From the NCBI GenBank assembly GCA_024803745.1, contig JANJXV010000154.1, positions 434,001 through 498,000 of the forward strand: 64,000 bases of DNA, in the 5' to 3' direction. Numbering within the stretch: position 1 is the first letter of the stretch; the number at the start of each line of letters is the position of its first letter. The position numbers and the translations under genes are program-made. Origin of the DNA: Megascapheus bottae (Eukaryota; Chordata; Mammalia; Rodentia; Geomyidae). The notes under the pieces were generated by a model. The model did no database searches, was not told where the DNA came from, and worked only from the letters and a program-made list of their open reading frames with translations. This document shows, in pieces, positions 49,348 through 62,096 of this stretch.

Positions 49348-52300
49348 ATGGTAGGAACTAATAAATATCTCTCAATCCTAACTCTCAATATCAATGGACT
49401 TAACTCTCCAATTAAACGGCATAGGTTGTCTAGTTGGATCAAAAAGCAAGAGCCATCGTTCTGCTGACTTCGAGAGACACATCTTACCCAAAAACAATCA
49501 TCTTTTGAAAGTGAGAGGTTGGAATAAACTCTATCAAGCTAACTGCCCCCATAAACAGGCTAGAGTTGCCATCCTCATATCAGATACAATAGACTTCAAA
49601 CTAAAATTAGTAAGAAAAGACAAAGAAGGTTACTACATACTACTAAAGGGATCTTTCCTCCCGGAAGACATAACAATCCTAAATATTTACACACCCAATC
49701 CCGGAGCTCCAAACTTCATCAAGCAAACTTTACTTACACTGAAACCATACATAGATCGAAATACAGTGATTGTTGGTGAGTTTAACACACCACTCTCACC
49801 TATGGACAGATCAACAAGGCAAAAACTCAACAGACAAACCTTCGAACTGAACAACTATATAGACCAACTAGATCTAACAGACATCTGCAGAATATTCCAC
49901 CCAGTAACACCACAATATACGTTTTTCTCAGCAGCACATGGAACATTTTCCAAAGTAGACCACATCTTAGGCCATAAAGCAAACCTGGACAGATTCAGAA
50001 ACACTGAAAGTATTCCATGCACACTCTCAGACCATAAAGGCATCAAATTGGAGCTGAACACACATCTCCACCAAAGAAAACCCTGTAAGTCATGGAGACT
50101 GAACAACACATTGTTGAATCAAAAACAATGGGTAATCGAAGAGATCAGAACAGATATCCAACTGTTTATGAAATTTAACAATAAGGAGCACACAAATATC
50201 AACTCCTTAGGGACACAACAAAGGCAGTACTCAGAGGAAAATTTATAGCGCTGAGTGCCTACAACAGCAAGTTGGAAAAATGGCAAACCAACTAGTTAAT
50301 GTCTCACCTTAACCTCCTGGAAAAAGAGCAACAAACCAACCCTAAACCCATTAGGAGAAAGAAAATTATTAAAATCAAAGCAGAATTAAATGATTTGGAA
50401 TAAAAAAACTATAGAAAGAATCAACAAAACAAGGAGTTGGTTCTTGAAAGAATTAACAAAATTGACAAACCCTTAGCAAATCTTACCGAAAAAAGAAGAG
50501 AGCATATCAAAATAAACAAAATCGCAGATGAAAATGGTAATATCACGACAGAAATTACCAAGATCCAGAATATCATGAGGGAATACTTCGCAAACCTTTA
50601 CACCAACAAATTTGAGAATCTAGAAGAAATGGATGAATTCCTAGACAATATTAACATACACACACTGAACCAAGAAGAGCTAACCAAACTCAACAGGCCT
50701 GTGTCAACCTCTGAAATAGAAATGGAAATTAGACAACTTCCACTTAAAAAGAGCCCAGGGCCAGATGGATTCACAGCTGAATTCTATAAGGTCTTCAAAG
50801 CAGAGCTCACACCAATACTCCTCAAGCTCTTCAACGAAATTGAAAATGAAGGTTCTTTACTAAACTGATTCTGTGAAGCCAGCATATCCCTCATCCCCAA
50901 ACCAGACAGAGATTCATCAAAGAAAGAGATCTATAGACCCATTTCTTTGATGAACCTCGATGCAAAACTTCTCAACAAAATACTGGCCAACCGTCTACAA
51001 CAACTCATCAAAAAATGTACACTATGATCAAACTGGATTCATCACAGGGAGGCAAAGCTGGTTCAACATACACAAATCAATTAATATAATTCAACACATC
51101 AACAGGAGCAGGGATAAAATCACATGATTGTCTCAATAGATGCGGAAAAGGCATTTGACAAGATCCAAAACCCCTTTATGTAAAAAGATGTGGAGAAACT
51201 AGGAATCCATGGAACAATTCTCAATGTAATAAAGGCTGTGTATGAGAAACCCACTGCTAGTATTATACTTAATGGTTAAAATCTAAAGCCATTCCCTCTA
51301 AAATCAGGAACGAGACAAGGATGCCCACTCTCTCCACTCCTTTTTAACATAGTACTAGAATTCCTAGGCAGTGCAATATGGCAAGAAGCAAGCATAAAGG
51401 GGATCCAAGTAGGGAAAGAGGAAATAAAACTATTCCTCTTTGCAGATGACATGATTGTGTATTTAAAGAATCCTATAGACTCTACTCCCAAGCTCCTTGA
51501 GCTGATTCAAAGCTTTGGAAGGGTAGCAGGCCATAAAATCACCCCTCACAAATCAACTGCCTTACTTTACGCCAACACTGAGAGGAACGAGGCAATAATC
51601 AGGAAAGAAAATCCTTTCACAATAGCCTCAAAGAAAATAAAGTACCTAGCAATTAGCTTAACTAAGAATGTAAAGGACCGTTTAGATGAAAACTTTAAAA
51701 CCCTAAAAAAGGAAATTAAAGCAGAACTAAGGAAATGGAAAAACCTCCCATGCTCCTGGATTGGAAGAATCAACATTGTGAAAATGACAATCTTGCCAAG
51801 GGCTATCTACAAATTCAATGTAATACCCATCAACATCCCAATGTCATTCTTTAAAGACATAGAAGAGGCAATTCAAAATTTCATATGGAATAATAAAAGA
51901 CCCCGTATAGCAAAAACACTTCTTAGCAGAAAGAACAGTGTTGGAGGAATTTCAATTCCAAACTTAAGACTCTATTACAGAGCTATAATTCTCTAAACAG
52001 CTTGGTGCTGGCACAAGAACAGACCTGAAGTCCAATGGAGTAGAACTGCGGACCCAGATATTAAACCACAGACCTATGGCCACCTAATCTTTGACCAGGG
52101 AGCCAAAAAAATAGAATGGAAGAAAGATAGCCTCTTCAACAAGTTGTGCTGGCAGAACTGGTTAAACACCTGCAGAAAACTAAAGTTGGATCCTTCTTTG
52201 TCCCCTTGCACTAGAATTAACTCCAAATGGATCAAAGACGTGGAGGTAAAAGCTGACACACTGAAAAGTTTACAGGAAGGAATAGGAGATACACTAGGCC

Positions 52301-53185
52301 TCCTTGGTACAGGTCGAAACTTTCTTAATAAGACCAAGAATCACAACAAATCAGAGAAAGGCTGGATAAGTGGGACTGCATTAAACTGCAGAGCTTTTGT
52401 ATGGCAACGGATATAGCTAGTAAACTAATCAGGAAGCCTACAGAGTGGGAGAAGATCTTCACCACCCAAACAATGGAACAAGGCCTCATATCTAAAATAT
52501 ATCAACAACTCAAAAAATTGAATCACTCCAAAACTAACCTCCAAAGTAACACCCATCCCATTACAAAATGGGCCAAAGACTTAAAGAGAGACTTCTCTGA
52601 AGAAGAAACAAAAATGGCCTATAGACACATGAAGAAATGCTCAACATCTCAGGTCATAAAAGAAATGCAAATCAAAACAAGTCTAAGATTCCACCTAACT
52701 CCAATTAGAATGGCCAGGATCAGGAAACGAATGACAACAGATGCTGGAGGGGATGTGGTCAGGAGGGATCACTACTACACTGTTGGTGGGAGTGCAAACT
52801 CGTTCAACCACTATGGAAAGCAGTGCGGCAGTGCCTCAAAACGCTAAACATACAACTCCCCTATGACCCAGCAATTCCAGTACTTGGCATTTACCCAACA
52901 ATCCAGAAACAAGGGCATACTAAACCCACTAGCACAACAATGTTCATTGCAGCACTATTCACCATAGCAAAGATATGGAACCAACCCAGATGTCCCTCAG
53001 TTGATGAGTGGATCAACAAGTTGTGGTATTTGTACACAATGGAATTCTATGCTGCTGTCAGAAAGAATGACATCGCCCCATTTGTTAGGAAATGGAAAGA
53101 CTTAGAACAAATCATATTAAGTGAAGTAAGCCAGACTCAAAGGAACTTAGGCTCAGTGGTTTCCCTCATTCGTCATAATCAGTAG
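49348..53185 (+). pseudogene. L1 ORF2, heavily broken (U7)
   Basis: Endonuclease piece 49394-50248 has GEFN, with private RQTFEL, KVDHIL, TESIPC, CKSWRLNN. Linker piece 50437-50868. RT frame stops: TAA 51181, TAA 51277, TAA 51994; 1-nt deletions at about 52331 (aataagacc) and 52727 (caggaaacg). FADD survives in 51451-51996 context; the C-terminal codons 52823-53185 are open. Shares the first TAA, aacagtgttgg and gcaatatggc with U6. Confidence 0.92.
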
Positions 53186-53607
53186 AAACCTTGGGCTCTA
53201 CTAGCAGAGATTGTCAATAGAGCAAAAGGCCATATATAAGGCCATATAATGTGAAGCTAATTGAATGGACCTCCAGGATATTGACACAAAAGCCATATAA
53301 TGAATGATTGTTGTCCTTAATGTACTATGTTGTCTCTCATCTCGCTTGCTGTCCCTTGGTTATCCCATATTGGTATAGTATCTCACTTTGTTATCTGATA
53401 TATTGAATTTATTTGTATTTGGATATTTGAAATTTGATAGGGAAGGGGGGAAAACCAAGACGGGTGGGGGGTGTGGGGTTGGAGGGAAATGGGTACCAAG
53501 ACATGTGAAAGGGTATCAATGTATGTGAATTAATGCACCTTCTATCTGGCAAATATCATCTAACCCTTTTACTAATTACAATAAAAAAATGAAAAAAAAA
53601 AAAGAAA
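53186..53607 (+). other. L1 3' UTR, G-rich tract 53440-53493 (U7)
   Basis: Private ttgaatggacc; G-tract as in U0. AATAAA at about 53580. Confidence 0.83.
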
Positions 53608-53617
53608 GTTGTAGTGT

Positions 53618-54233
53618 GTGGGGAGGATGATGGGGTCAAATACATTTCTTCTTAGAAATTTACCTCATCTGGTTGCCCTGGATTTTCCTGGCCTTCTTCT
53701 TAGAGAAAGTTCTGTTATACTGGATTTGTGGCTTGGCAATGATCTAGCATGTACATCTTCGAGTAAGACATCCACAACTTCCATGCCTGAGACTCGAGTT
53801 TCCTGACCTTTGGCAACAGCACAGCAACATCTTTCTTCCTCCTGAGCCACAGGCCAAGTGAGCTGGCTTGAGCTGGTTGTTAGTTACAGTGGCTTGGTTA
53901 CCAGGGTTCCATATTCTGTTCCATTGTGAGGGAGGCAGGGTCACCTTTCAGGGCCCAATGACCAAAGATCCTTGCTCACAAAAGACCTCACCAAAGACAT
54001 ACTGGAGGCTGAATCTCTCCTCCAGTCTCACAATATACATGTGGATGTAGTATACAGCACACCTTATTTGTCCAATCCCAATGTCTTCCACTAGGCCCAA
54101 CTACCAGTCTGGTCTCAGGCTCAAGGAGCCTTTCTTAGGTAAGATCCAAACTTAAGGGTCAATATTGCCCTCATCCTTTACAAAACATTTGCTTCACAGT
54201 GCCTTCTCTGCCTGCATTTTGCCCCTTGTCGAA
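53618..54233. other. Unclassified spacer, left part (U8)
   Basis: Consensus with aaatttacctc. Confidence 0.6.
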
Positions 54234-54429
54234 TTTTTTTTGTTTTTGCTAGTCTTGGGACTTGACCTCAGAGTGTGAACATTGTTCTTGGGCTTTCTTT
54301 AGGCTTTAGCTGTCCCACCGAGCCACAGCACCACTTGCAGCGTTTTCTATGTATGTGGTAATGAGAAATCAAACCTGAGGCTTACTGCTTGGTAGCCAAG
54401 GACTCTACCACTAGGTCAAACACACAGGG
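54234..54429 (-). mobile_element. ID-dimer-like SINE, minus strand (U8)
   Basis: Private gagaaatcaaac and ctctaccactagg; the latter is nearer the SINE consensus head (ctagtggtagag on the minus strand). Confidence 0.72.
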
Positions 54430-54632
54430 CACCTTGCACATATTTTTGACGTCAATCTACTAGGATATTATTAGGTTTCTGTATCCTAATCAATTTTTTC
54501 CTGATGATTAGCTTTGCTGTCATATGTAAAAAATGCAAGAGGGAAAAACACAGAAGAATTAGTGAAGTTAAAAAAAAAGCATTAGACACAGTTAAGTGTT
54601 CATTCTTTGTAGGAGAAAGGATATTTGGATAT

Positions 54633-54656
54633 GATGATGATGATGATGATGATGAC
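54633..54656 (+). repeat. (GAT)n microsatellite, 8 triplets (U8)
   Basis: Seven GAT plus GAC, about half the length in other units. Confidence 0.97.
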
Positions 54657-54672
54657 TTTATAATTACTATGT

Positions 54673-54867
54673 CAGGGTTGAGAGTTTGGCATAGTGGTAG
54701 AGTGCTTGCCTAGCATCCATGAAGATCTGGGTACCACATAGATAGAAAATCTAGATGTGGCACTGTGGCTCAAGTGGCAGAGGGCTAGACTTGAGAAAAC
54801 CCGAGGACAGTGCTCAGGCCCTGAATTCAAGCCCCAAGACTGGCAGAAAGATAAAAGAAAATAAAAA
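54673..54867 (+). mobile_element. ID-dimer-like SINE, plus strand, 13-bp deletion (U8)
   Basis: Reads gatctgggtaccacat where other units have 13 more bases, so the first-half B-box-like segment is removed. The junction has a short gt microhomology. The second half and tail are normal. Confidence 0.8.
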
Positions 54868-55530
54868 TGCTTTTTACGAGCTAATTCACTCACAGCATTT
54901 GCTTCTGAAATCTTCGCTTCTGCATCTTGTGAAATACCCCTTTCCCTCAACGTAGACAAGAAAAACAGATCCATCCCATGGTCCACTGTGAGGCCACTGG
55001 TTGGGCTAAGAGCTAGTCGTGCAGCAACACATAAGTTTTATTCTAATACTTTCCAAACTTTGTACTCAAATATGCTACCTACTTACCAACTTATGTCAGT
55101 TATCCTTATGCTATAACTTTTCTTCATTACTACAATATTCTTACACTCCTACGTTAATCCTCTTGCACCTCCCCTGACCTCTCTCATTCTTTTTTTCTAT
55201 CTCTGGACCTCTGCTCGTCTTTCAACCCTTATACTGCACGGATCTACACTTGATGGCTGTTGAGCAATATTGTATATGTAGGTGGTTAATTATTCTCTAG
55301 GCTCAGAGGGACTTAAAGACAATAGAGATTGGATTGAGAGGCTTATTGTTTTGGGTATAAATCGCTTATCAGTGGTTGTATTAGGCTGGTCTGCAAGTGC
55401 ACAAAAAGAAAGAGTGATAATACCAATCAAAACTTGTGAACATCTAGTGTCTGCCAGCGACAGAGGTCTAGGTTGGTTATATCTGAAAAACTATAATCGT
55501 ATTTAGTAGTAATCTTGCTCCCATTTTCAA
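54868..55530 (+). other. Leader upstream of L1 ORF1 (U8)
   Basis: Private ggtctgcaagtg; gccagcgacag as U7 and U9. Confidence 0.6.
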
Positions 55531-56714
55531 ATGGGCAGAACAAGAAACTCAAGAAAAATGTCAAATCAAGAAACAACATCCCCCACCCAATGTAAACAGA
55601 CAATGGAAGAGTCACTGGCAAACCTAGACGAGAGTCTTCCAATTGCTACACAAATGCAATTGATAAACATCATTAATGAAAAATGTGAAAATATAAAGAA
55701 AGAGATAATGGAGGATGCCATACCTGAACAAGAGGAAAGCAAAAACAAGGTGATAAGTGAAAAAGAAGAAGCCATAAAGGAGGCCATAATAAAGGTTTTT
55801 CAAAGAAAGATGGATGAATTCAAAGAATCCACAAATAAAAACGTGACCAAACTCCAGCAAATGTCCAAAGAAAATAAAGCTACTGAGCTAACCACTCAAA
55901 AGGAAATCAAGGAGATAAAGAAATCCATACATGATCTAAAACAAGGGATGCAAGGCATCAAAAGTGAGCAATTAGAAGCAAGGGAGATGAAAAATAAAGT
56001 AGATAGCTTTGATAGCAGGTTAGACATTGCAGAGGAGAGAATTTCCGTGGCGGAAGATAATTTAGGTATTATAAAGAACAGAAAATGCGTCAATCCAAAT
56101 CTAGGAAATATGAGAGAGCACTTCAGGAGGTCCAAGATACAATTAGGAAGCCTAATTTAAGGCTAGTTGGTACTGAGGAGGGCGTGGAGAAAGAGGTCAA
56201 TGGTATTGGAAATATACTTCAGGGAATCATCTCAGAGAATTTCCCAAATATCCAGAAGGGCAGGCCCATCCACATACGAGAAGCTTTTAGAACCCCAAAC
56301 AGACCTGACCAGAAAAGAACATCCCACCGCCACATTGTGATCCGAACTGGATCAATAGAAACGAAAGGAAAGATCCTAAAGGCAGCCAGGGAAAAGGGAT
56401 CAGTAACCTACAAAGGCAAACCAATCAGAATAACCCCAGATTTCTCAGCAGAGACCATGCAAGCACGAAGTGACTGGAAGCATATATGTCATGCCCTTAT
56501 ATCAAATAACTACCAACCAAGAATACTGTAGCCAGCTAAGCTCTCATTCATAACTGAGGGAAAAATAAAAACATTCCATTCCAGGGAAAAGCTGCAACAA
56601 TATGTCGAAACCAAACCAACACTACAGAGAATTCTCAAAGATGCTCTATAAATAGAAAACCAAAATAAATGCAATATAGGGAAAGAAATGGCACCTAAAC
56701 AGCATACCATCTAA
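55531..56714 (+). pseudogene. L1 ORF1, frame-broken, altered junction (U8)
   Basis: The TGA that ends the first part in other units is TGC here, so it reads on to 56160 (209 codons) in the wrong frame; the frame break remains. Second part 56085-56531. Private TAA in the tail region (ctctataaatag, about 56650) and LDESL, MEDAIP, PIHIREA. Confidence 0.92.
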
Positions 56715-56762
56715 GGACCACAAGAACTGTCAAGACACAGGCCCTACTAAAAGCTTTTAAAA

Positions 56763-59700
56763 ATGGTAGGAACTAATAAATATCTCTCAATCCTAACTCT
56801 CAATATCAATGGACTTAACTCTCCAATTAAACGGCATAGGTTGTCTAGTTGGATCAAAAAGCAAGATCCATCGTTCTGCTGACTTCGAGAGACACATCTT
56901 ACCCAAAAACAATCATCTTTTGAAAGTGAGAGGTTGGAATAAACTCTATCAAGCTAACTGCCCCCATAAACAGGCTAGAGTTGCCATCCTCATATCAGAT
57001 ACAATAGACTTCAAACTAAAATTAGTAAGAAAAGACAAAGAAGGTTACTACATACTACTAAAGGGATCTTTCCTCCCGGAAGACATAACAATCCTAAATA
57101 TTTACACACCCAATCCCGGAGCTCCAAACTTCATCAAGCAAACTTTACTTACACTGAAACCATACATAGATCGAAATACAGTGATTGTTGGTGAGTTTAA
57201 CACACCACTCTCACCTATGGACAGATCAACAAGGCAAAAACTCAACAGACAAACCTTAGAACTGAACAACTATATAGACCAACTAGATCTAACAGACATC
57301 TGCAGAATATTCCACCCAGTAACACCACAATATACGTTTTTCTCAGCAGCACATGGAACATTTTCCAAAATAGACCACATCTTAGGCCATAAAGCAAACC
57401 TGGACAGATTCAGAAACACTGAAATTATTCCATGCACACTCTCAGACCATAAAGGCATCAAATTGGAGCTGAACACACATCTCCACCAAAGAAAACCCTG
57501 TAACTCATGGAGACTGAACCACACATTGTTGAATCAAAAACAATGGGTAATCGAAGAGATCAGAACAGATATCCAACTGTTTATGAAATTTAACAATAAG
57601 GAGCACACAAATATCAACTCCTTAGGGACACAACAAAGGCAGTACTCAGAGGAAAATTTATAGCGTGGAGTGCCTACAACAGCAAGTTGGAAAAATGGCA
57701 AACCAACTAGTTAATGTCTCACCTTAACCTCCTGGAAAAAGAGCAACAAACCAACCCTAAACCCATTAGGAGAAAGCAAATTATTAAAATCAAAGCAGAA
57801 TTAAATGATTTGGAATAAAAAACTATAGAAAGAATCAACAAAACAAGGAGTTGGTTCTTGAAAGAATTAACAAAATTTACAAGCCCTTAGCAAATCTTAC
57901 CAAAAAAAGAAGAGAGCATATCGAAATAAACAAAATCGCAGATGAAAATGGTAATATCACGACAGAAATTACCAAGATCCAGAATATCATGAGGGAATAC
58001 TTCTCAGTCCTTTATGCCAACAAATTTGAGAATCTAGAAGAAATGGATGAATTCCTAGACAATATTAACATACACACACTGAACCAAGAAGAGCTAACCC
58101 AACTCAACAGGCCTATTTCAAGCTCTGAAATAGAAATGGAAATTAGACAACTTCCACTTAAAAAGAGCCCAGGGCCAGATGGATTCACAGCTGAATTGTA
58201 TAAGGTCTTCAAAGCAGAGCTCACACCAATACTCCTCAAGCTCTTCAACGAAATTGAAAATGAAGGTACTTTACTAAACTGATTCTGTGAAGTCAGCATA
58301 TCCCTCATCCCCAAACCAGACAGAGATTCATCAAAGAAAGAGATCTATAGACCCATTTCTTTGATGAACCTCGATGCAAAACTTCTCAACAAAATACTGG
58401 CCAACCGTCTACCAGAACTCATCAAAAAAAATATACACTATGATCAAACTGGATTCATCACAGGGAGGCAAAGCTGGTTCAACATACACAAATCAATTAA
58501 TATAATTCAACACATCAACAGGAGCAGGGATAAAATCACATGATTGTCTCAATAGATGCGGAAAAGGCATTTGACAAGATCCAAAACCCCTTTATGTTAA
58601 AAGATGTGGAGAAACTAGGAATCCATGGAACATTTCTCAATGTAATAAAGGCTGTGTATGAGAAACCCACTGCTAGTATTATACTTAATGGTGAAAATCT
58701 AAAGCCATTCCCTCTAAAATCAGGAACGAGACAAGGATGCCCACTCTCTCCACTCCTTTTTAACATAGTACTAGAATTCCTAGGCAGTGCCATAAGGCAA
58801 GAAGCAAGCATAAAGGGGATCCAAGTAGGGAAAGAGGAAATAAAACTATCCCTCTTTGCAGATGACATGATTCTGTATTTAAAGAATCCTATAGACTCTA
58901 CTCCCAAGCTCCTTGAGCTAATTCAAAGCTTTGGAAGGGTAGCAGGCCATAAAATCAACCCTCACAAATCAACTGCCTTACTTTACGCCAACACTGAGAG
59001 GAACGAGGCAATAATCAGGAAAGAAAATCCTTTCACAATAGCCTCAAAGAAAATAAAGTACCTAGCAATTAGCTTAACTAAGAATGTAAAGGACCGTTTA
59101 GATGAAAACTTTAAAACCCTAAAAAAGGAAATTAAAGCAGAACTAAGGAAATGGAAAAACCTCCCATGCTCCTGGATTGGAAGAATCAACATTGTGAAAA
59201 TGACAATCTTGCCAAGGGCTATCTACAAATTCAATGTAATACCCATCAACATCCCAATGTCATTCTTTAAAGACATAGAAGAGGCAATTCAAAATTTCAT
59301 ATGGAATAATAAAAGACCCCGTATAGCAAAAACACTTCTTAGCAGAAAGAACAGCGCTGGAGGAATTTCAATTCCAAACTTAAGGCTCTATTACAGAGCT
59401 ATAATTCTCAAAACAGCTTGGTACTGGCACAAGAACAGGCCTGAAGTCCAATGGAGTAGAACTGCGGACCCAGATATTAAACCACAGACCTATGGCCACC
59501 TAATCTTTGACCAGGGAGCCAAAAAAATAGAATGGAAGAAAGATAGCCTCTTCAACAAGTTGTGCTGGCAGAACTGGTTAAACACCTGCAGAAAACTAAA
59601 GTTGGATCCTTCTTTGTCACCTTGCACTAGAATTAACTCCAAATGGATCAAAGACGTGGAGGTAAAAGCTGACACACTGAAAAGTTTACAGGAAGGAACA

Positions 59701-60602
59701 GGAGATACACTAGGCCTCCTTGGTACAGGTCGAAACTTTCTTAATAAGGACCAAGAATCACAACAAATCAGAGAAAGGCTGGATAAGTGGGACTGCATTA
59801 AACTGCAGAGCTTTTGTATGGCAACGGATATAGCTAGTAAACTAATCAGGAAGCCTACAGAGTGGGAGAAGATCTTCACCACCCAAACAACGGAACAAGG
59901 CCTCATATCTAAAATATATCAACAACTCAAAAAATTGAATCACTCCAAAACTAACCTCCAAAGTAACACCCATCCCATTAAAAATGGGCCAAAGACTTAA
60001 AGAGAGTCTTCTCTGAAGAAGAAACAAAAATGGCCTATAGACACATGAAGAAATGCTCAACATCTCTGGTCATAAAAGAAATGCAAATCAAAACAAGTCT
60101 AAGATTCCACCTAACTCCAGTTAGAATGGCCAGGATCAGGAAAACGAATGACAACAGATGCTGGAGGGGATGTGGTCAGGAGGGATCACTACTACACTGT
60201 TGGTGGGAGTGCAAACTCGTTCAACCACTATGGAAAGCAGTGCGGCAGTGCCTCAAAACGCTAAACATACAACTCCCCTATGACCCAGCAATTCCAGTAC
60301 TTGGCATTTACCCAACAATCCAGAAACAAGGGCCTACTAAACCCACTAGCACAACAATGTTCATTGCAGCACTATTCACCATAGCAAAGATATGGAACCA
60401 ACCCAGATGTCCCTCAGTTGATGAGTGGATCAACAAGTTGTGGTATTTGTACACAATGGAATTCTATGCTGCTGTCAGAAAGAATGACATCGCCCCATTT
60501 GTTAGGAAATGGAAAGACTTAGAACAAATCATATTAAGTGAAGTAAGCCAGACTCAAAGGAACTTAGGCTCAGTGGTTTCCCTCATTCGTCATAATCAGT
60601 AG
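56763..60602 (+). pseudogene. L1 ORF2, multiply broken (U8)
   Basis: Endonuclease piece 56809-57663 with GEFN. Linker piece 57851-58282; private ELYKVF. Piece 58361-58543 stays open through [13 protein letters not shown] part 58540-60000 (486 codons) has [17 protein letters not shown] and FADD, then a private 1-nt loss at about 59981 (ccattaaaaatggg) ends it. The Cys/His segment and C-terminus follow in 60030-60602. Confidence 0.92.
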
Positions 60603-61019
60603 AAACCTTGGGCTCTACTAGCAGAGATTGTCAATAGAGCAAAAGGCCATATATAAGGCCATATGATGTGAAGCTAATTGAAAGGACCTCCAGGATATTG
60701 ACACAAAAGCCATATAATGAATGATTGTTGTCCTTAATGTACTATGTTGTCTCTCATCTCGCTTGTTGTCCCTTGGTCATTCCATATTGGCATAGTATCT
60801 CACTTTGTTATCTGATATATTGAATTTATTTGTATTTGGATATTTGAAATTTGATAGGGAAGGGGGGAAAACTAAGAAGGGTGGGGGGTGTGGGGTTGGA
60901 GGGAAATGGGTACCAAGACATGTGAAAGGGTATCAATGTATGTGAATTAATGCACCTTCTATCTGGCAAATATCATCTAACCCTTTTACTAATTACAATA
61001 AAAAATGAAAAAAAAGAAA
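60603..61019 (+). other. L1 3' UTR, G-rich tract 60857-60910 (U8)
   Basis: Private changes: ccatatgatgtg, cttgttgtccc, ttggtcattcc, ttggcatag and actaagaaggg, more than in other 3' UTRs. AATAAA at about 60998. Confidence 0.83.
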
Positions 61020-61029
61020 GTTGTAGTGT

Positions 61030-61648
61030 GTGGGGAGGATGATGGGGTCAAATACATTTCTTCTTAGAAATTTCCCTCATCTGGTTGCCCTGGATTTTCC
61101 TGGCCTTCTTCTTAGAGAAAGTTCTGTTATACTGGATTTGTGGCTTGGCAATGATCTAGCATGTACATCTTCGAGTAAGATATCCACAACTTCCATGCCT
61201 GAGACTCGAGTTTCCTGACCTTTGGCAACAGCACAGCAACATCTTTCTTCCTCCTGAGCCACAGGCCAAGTGAGATGGCTTGAGCTGATTGTTAGTTACA
61301 GTGGCTTGGTTACCAGGGTTCCATATTCTGTTCCATTGTGAGGGAGGCAGGGTCACCTTTCAGGGTCCAATGACCAAAGATCCTTGCTCACAAAAGACCT
61401 CACCAAAGACATACTGGAGGCTGAATCTCTCCTCCAGTCTCACAATATACATGTGGATGTAGTATACAGCACACCTTATTTGTCCAATCCCAATGTCTTC
61501 CACTAGGCCCAACTACCAGTCTGGTCTCAGGCTCAAGGAGCCTTTCTTAGGTAGTAAGATCCAAACTTAAGGGTCCATATTGCCGTCATCCTTTACAAAA
61601 CATTTGCTTCACAGTGCCTTCTCTGCCTGCATTTTGCCCCTTGTCGAA
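61030..61648. other. Unclassified spacer, left part (U9)
   Basis: Back to aaatttccctc as U1-U3. Private changes cluster: aagatatccac, gagatggc, gctgattg, agggtccaatg, a 3-nt insertion (ggtagtaagatcc) and gggtccatattgccgtc. Confidence 0.6.
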
Positions 61649-61856
61649 TTTTTTTTTTGTTTTTGCTAGTCTTGGGACTTGACCTCAGAGTGTGAACATT
61701 GTTCTTGGGCTTTCTTTAGGCTTTAGCTGTCCCACCGAGCCACAGCACCACTTGCAGCGTTTTCTATGTATGTGGTAATGAGGAATCAAACCTGAGGCTT
61801 ACTGCTTGGTAGCCAAGGACTCTCCCACTAGGTCAAACACACAGGGCATCTTGCAC
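61649..61856 (-). mobile_element. ID-dimer-like SINE, minus strand (U9)
   Basis: As U2 with a T-run of about ten bases. Confidence 0.72.
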
Positions 61857-62047
61857 ATATTTTTGACGTCAATCTACTAGGATATTATTAGGTTTCTGTA
61901 TCCTAATCAATTTTTTCCTGATGATTAGCTTTGCTGTCATGTGTAAAAAATGCAAGAGGGAAAAACACAGAAGAATTAGTGAAATTAAAAAAAAAGCATT
62001 AGACACAGTTAAGTGTTCATTCTTTGTAGGAGAAAGGATATTTGGAT

Positions 62048-62049
<2 letters not shown>

Positions 62050-62096
<47 letters not shown>

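Larger units (their letters stand above)
48116..53607 (+). mobile_element. LINE-1, inactive, most decayed (U7)
   Basis: Shared core lesions plus at least six private disruptions across both ORFs. Longest A-rich tail among the units, preceded by AATAAA. Confidence 0.93.
46176..53617 (+). repeat. Macrosatellite unit U7 (7442 bp)
   Basis: Complete unit with the most private stops and frameshifts in ORF2. Shares gccagcgacag in the leader and cagacaaacc in the endonuclease region with U8. Confidence 0.95.
55531..61019 (+). mobile_element. LINE-1, inactive (U8)
   Basis: Shared core lesions, but the 2-nt deletion before the RT part is absent, as in U6. One private frameshift splits the RT part. 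Tail has AATAAA. Confidence 0.93.
53618..61029 (+). repeat. Macrosatellite unit U8 (7412 bp, shortest)
   Basis: Complete unit. The shortfall comes mainly from contraction of the GAT run to 8 triplets and a 13-bp loss in the adjacent SINE. Confidence 0.95.

Noticed and set aside
3446..61019. Nine independent L1 insertions at a hotspot
   Set aside because: Same flank, same SINEs, same lesions and constant spacing in every unit; duplication of a block explains all of these.
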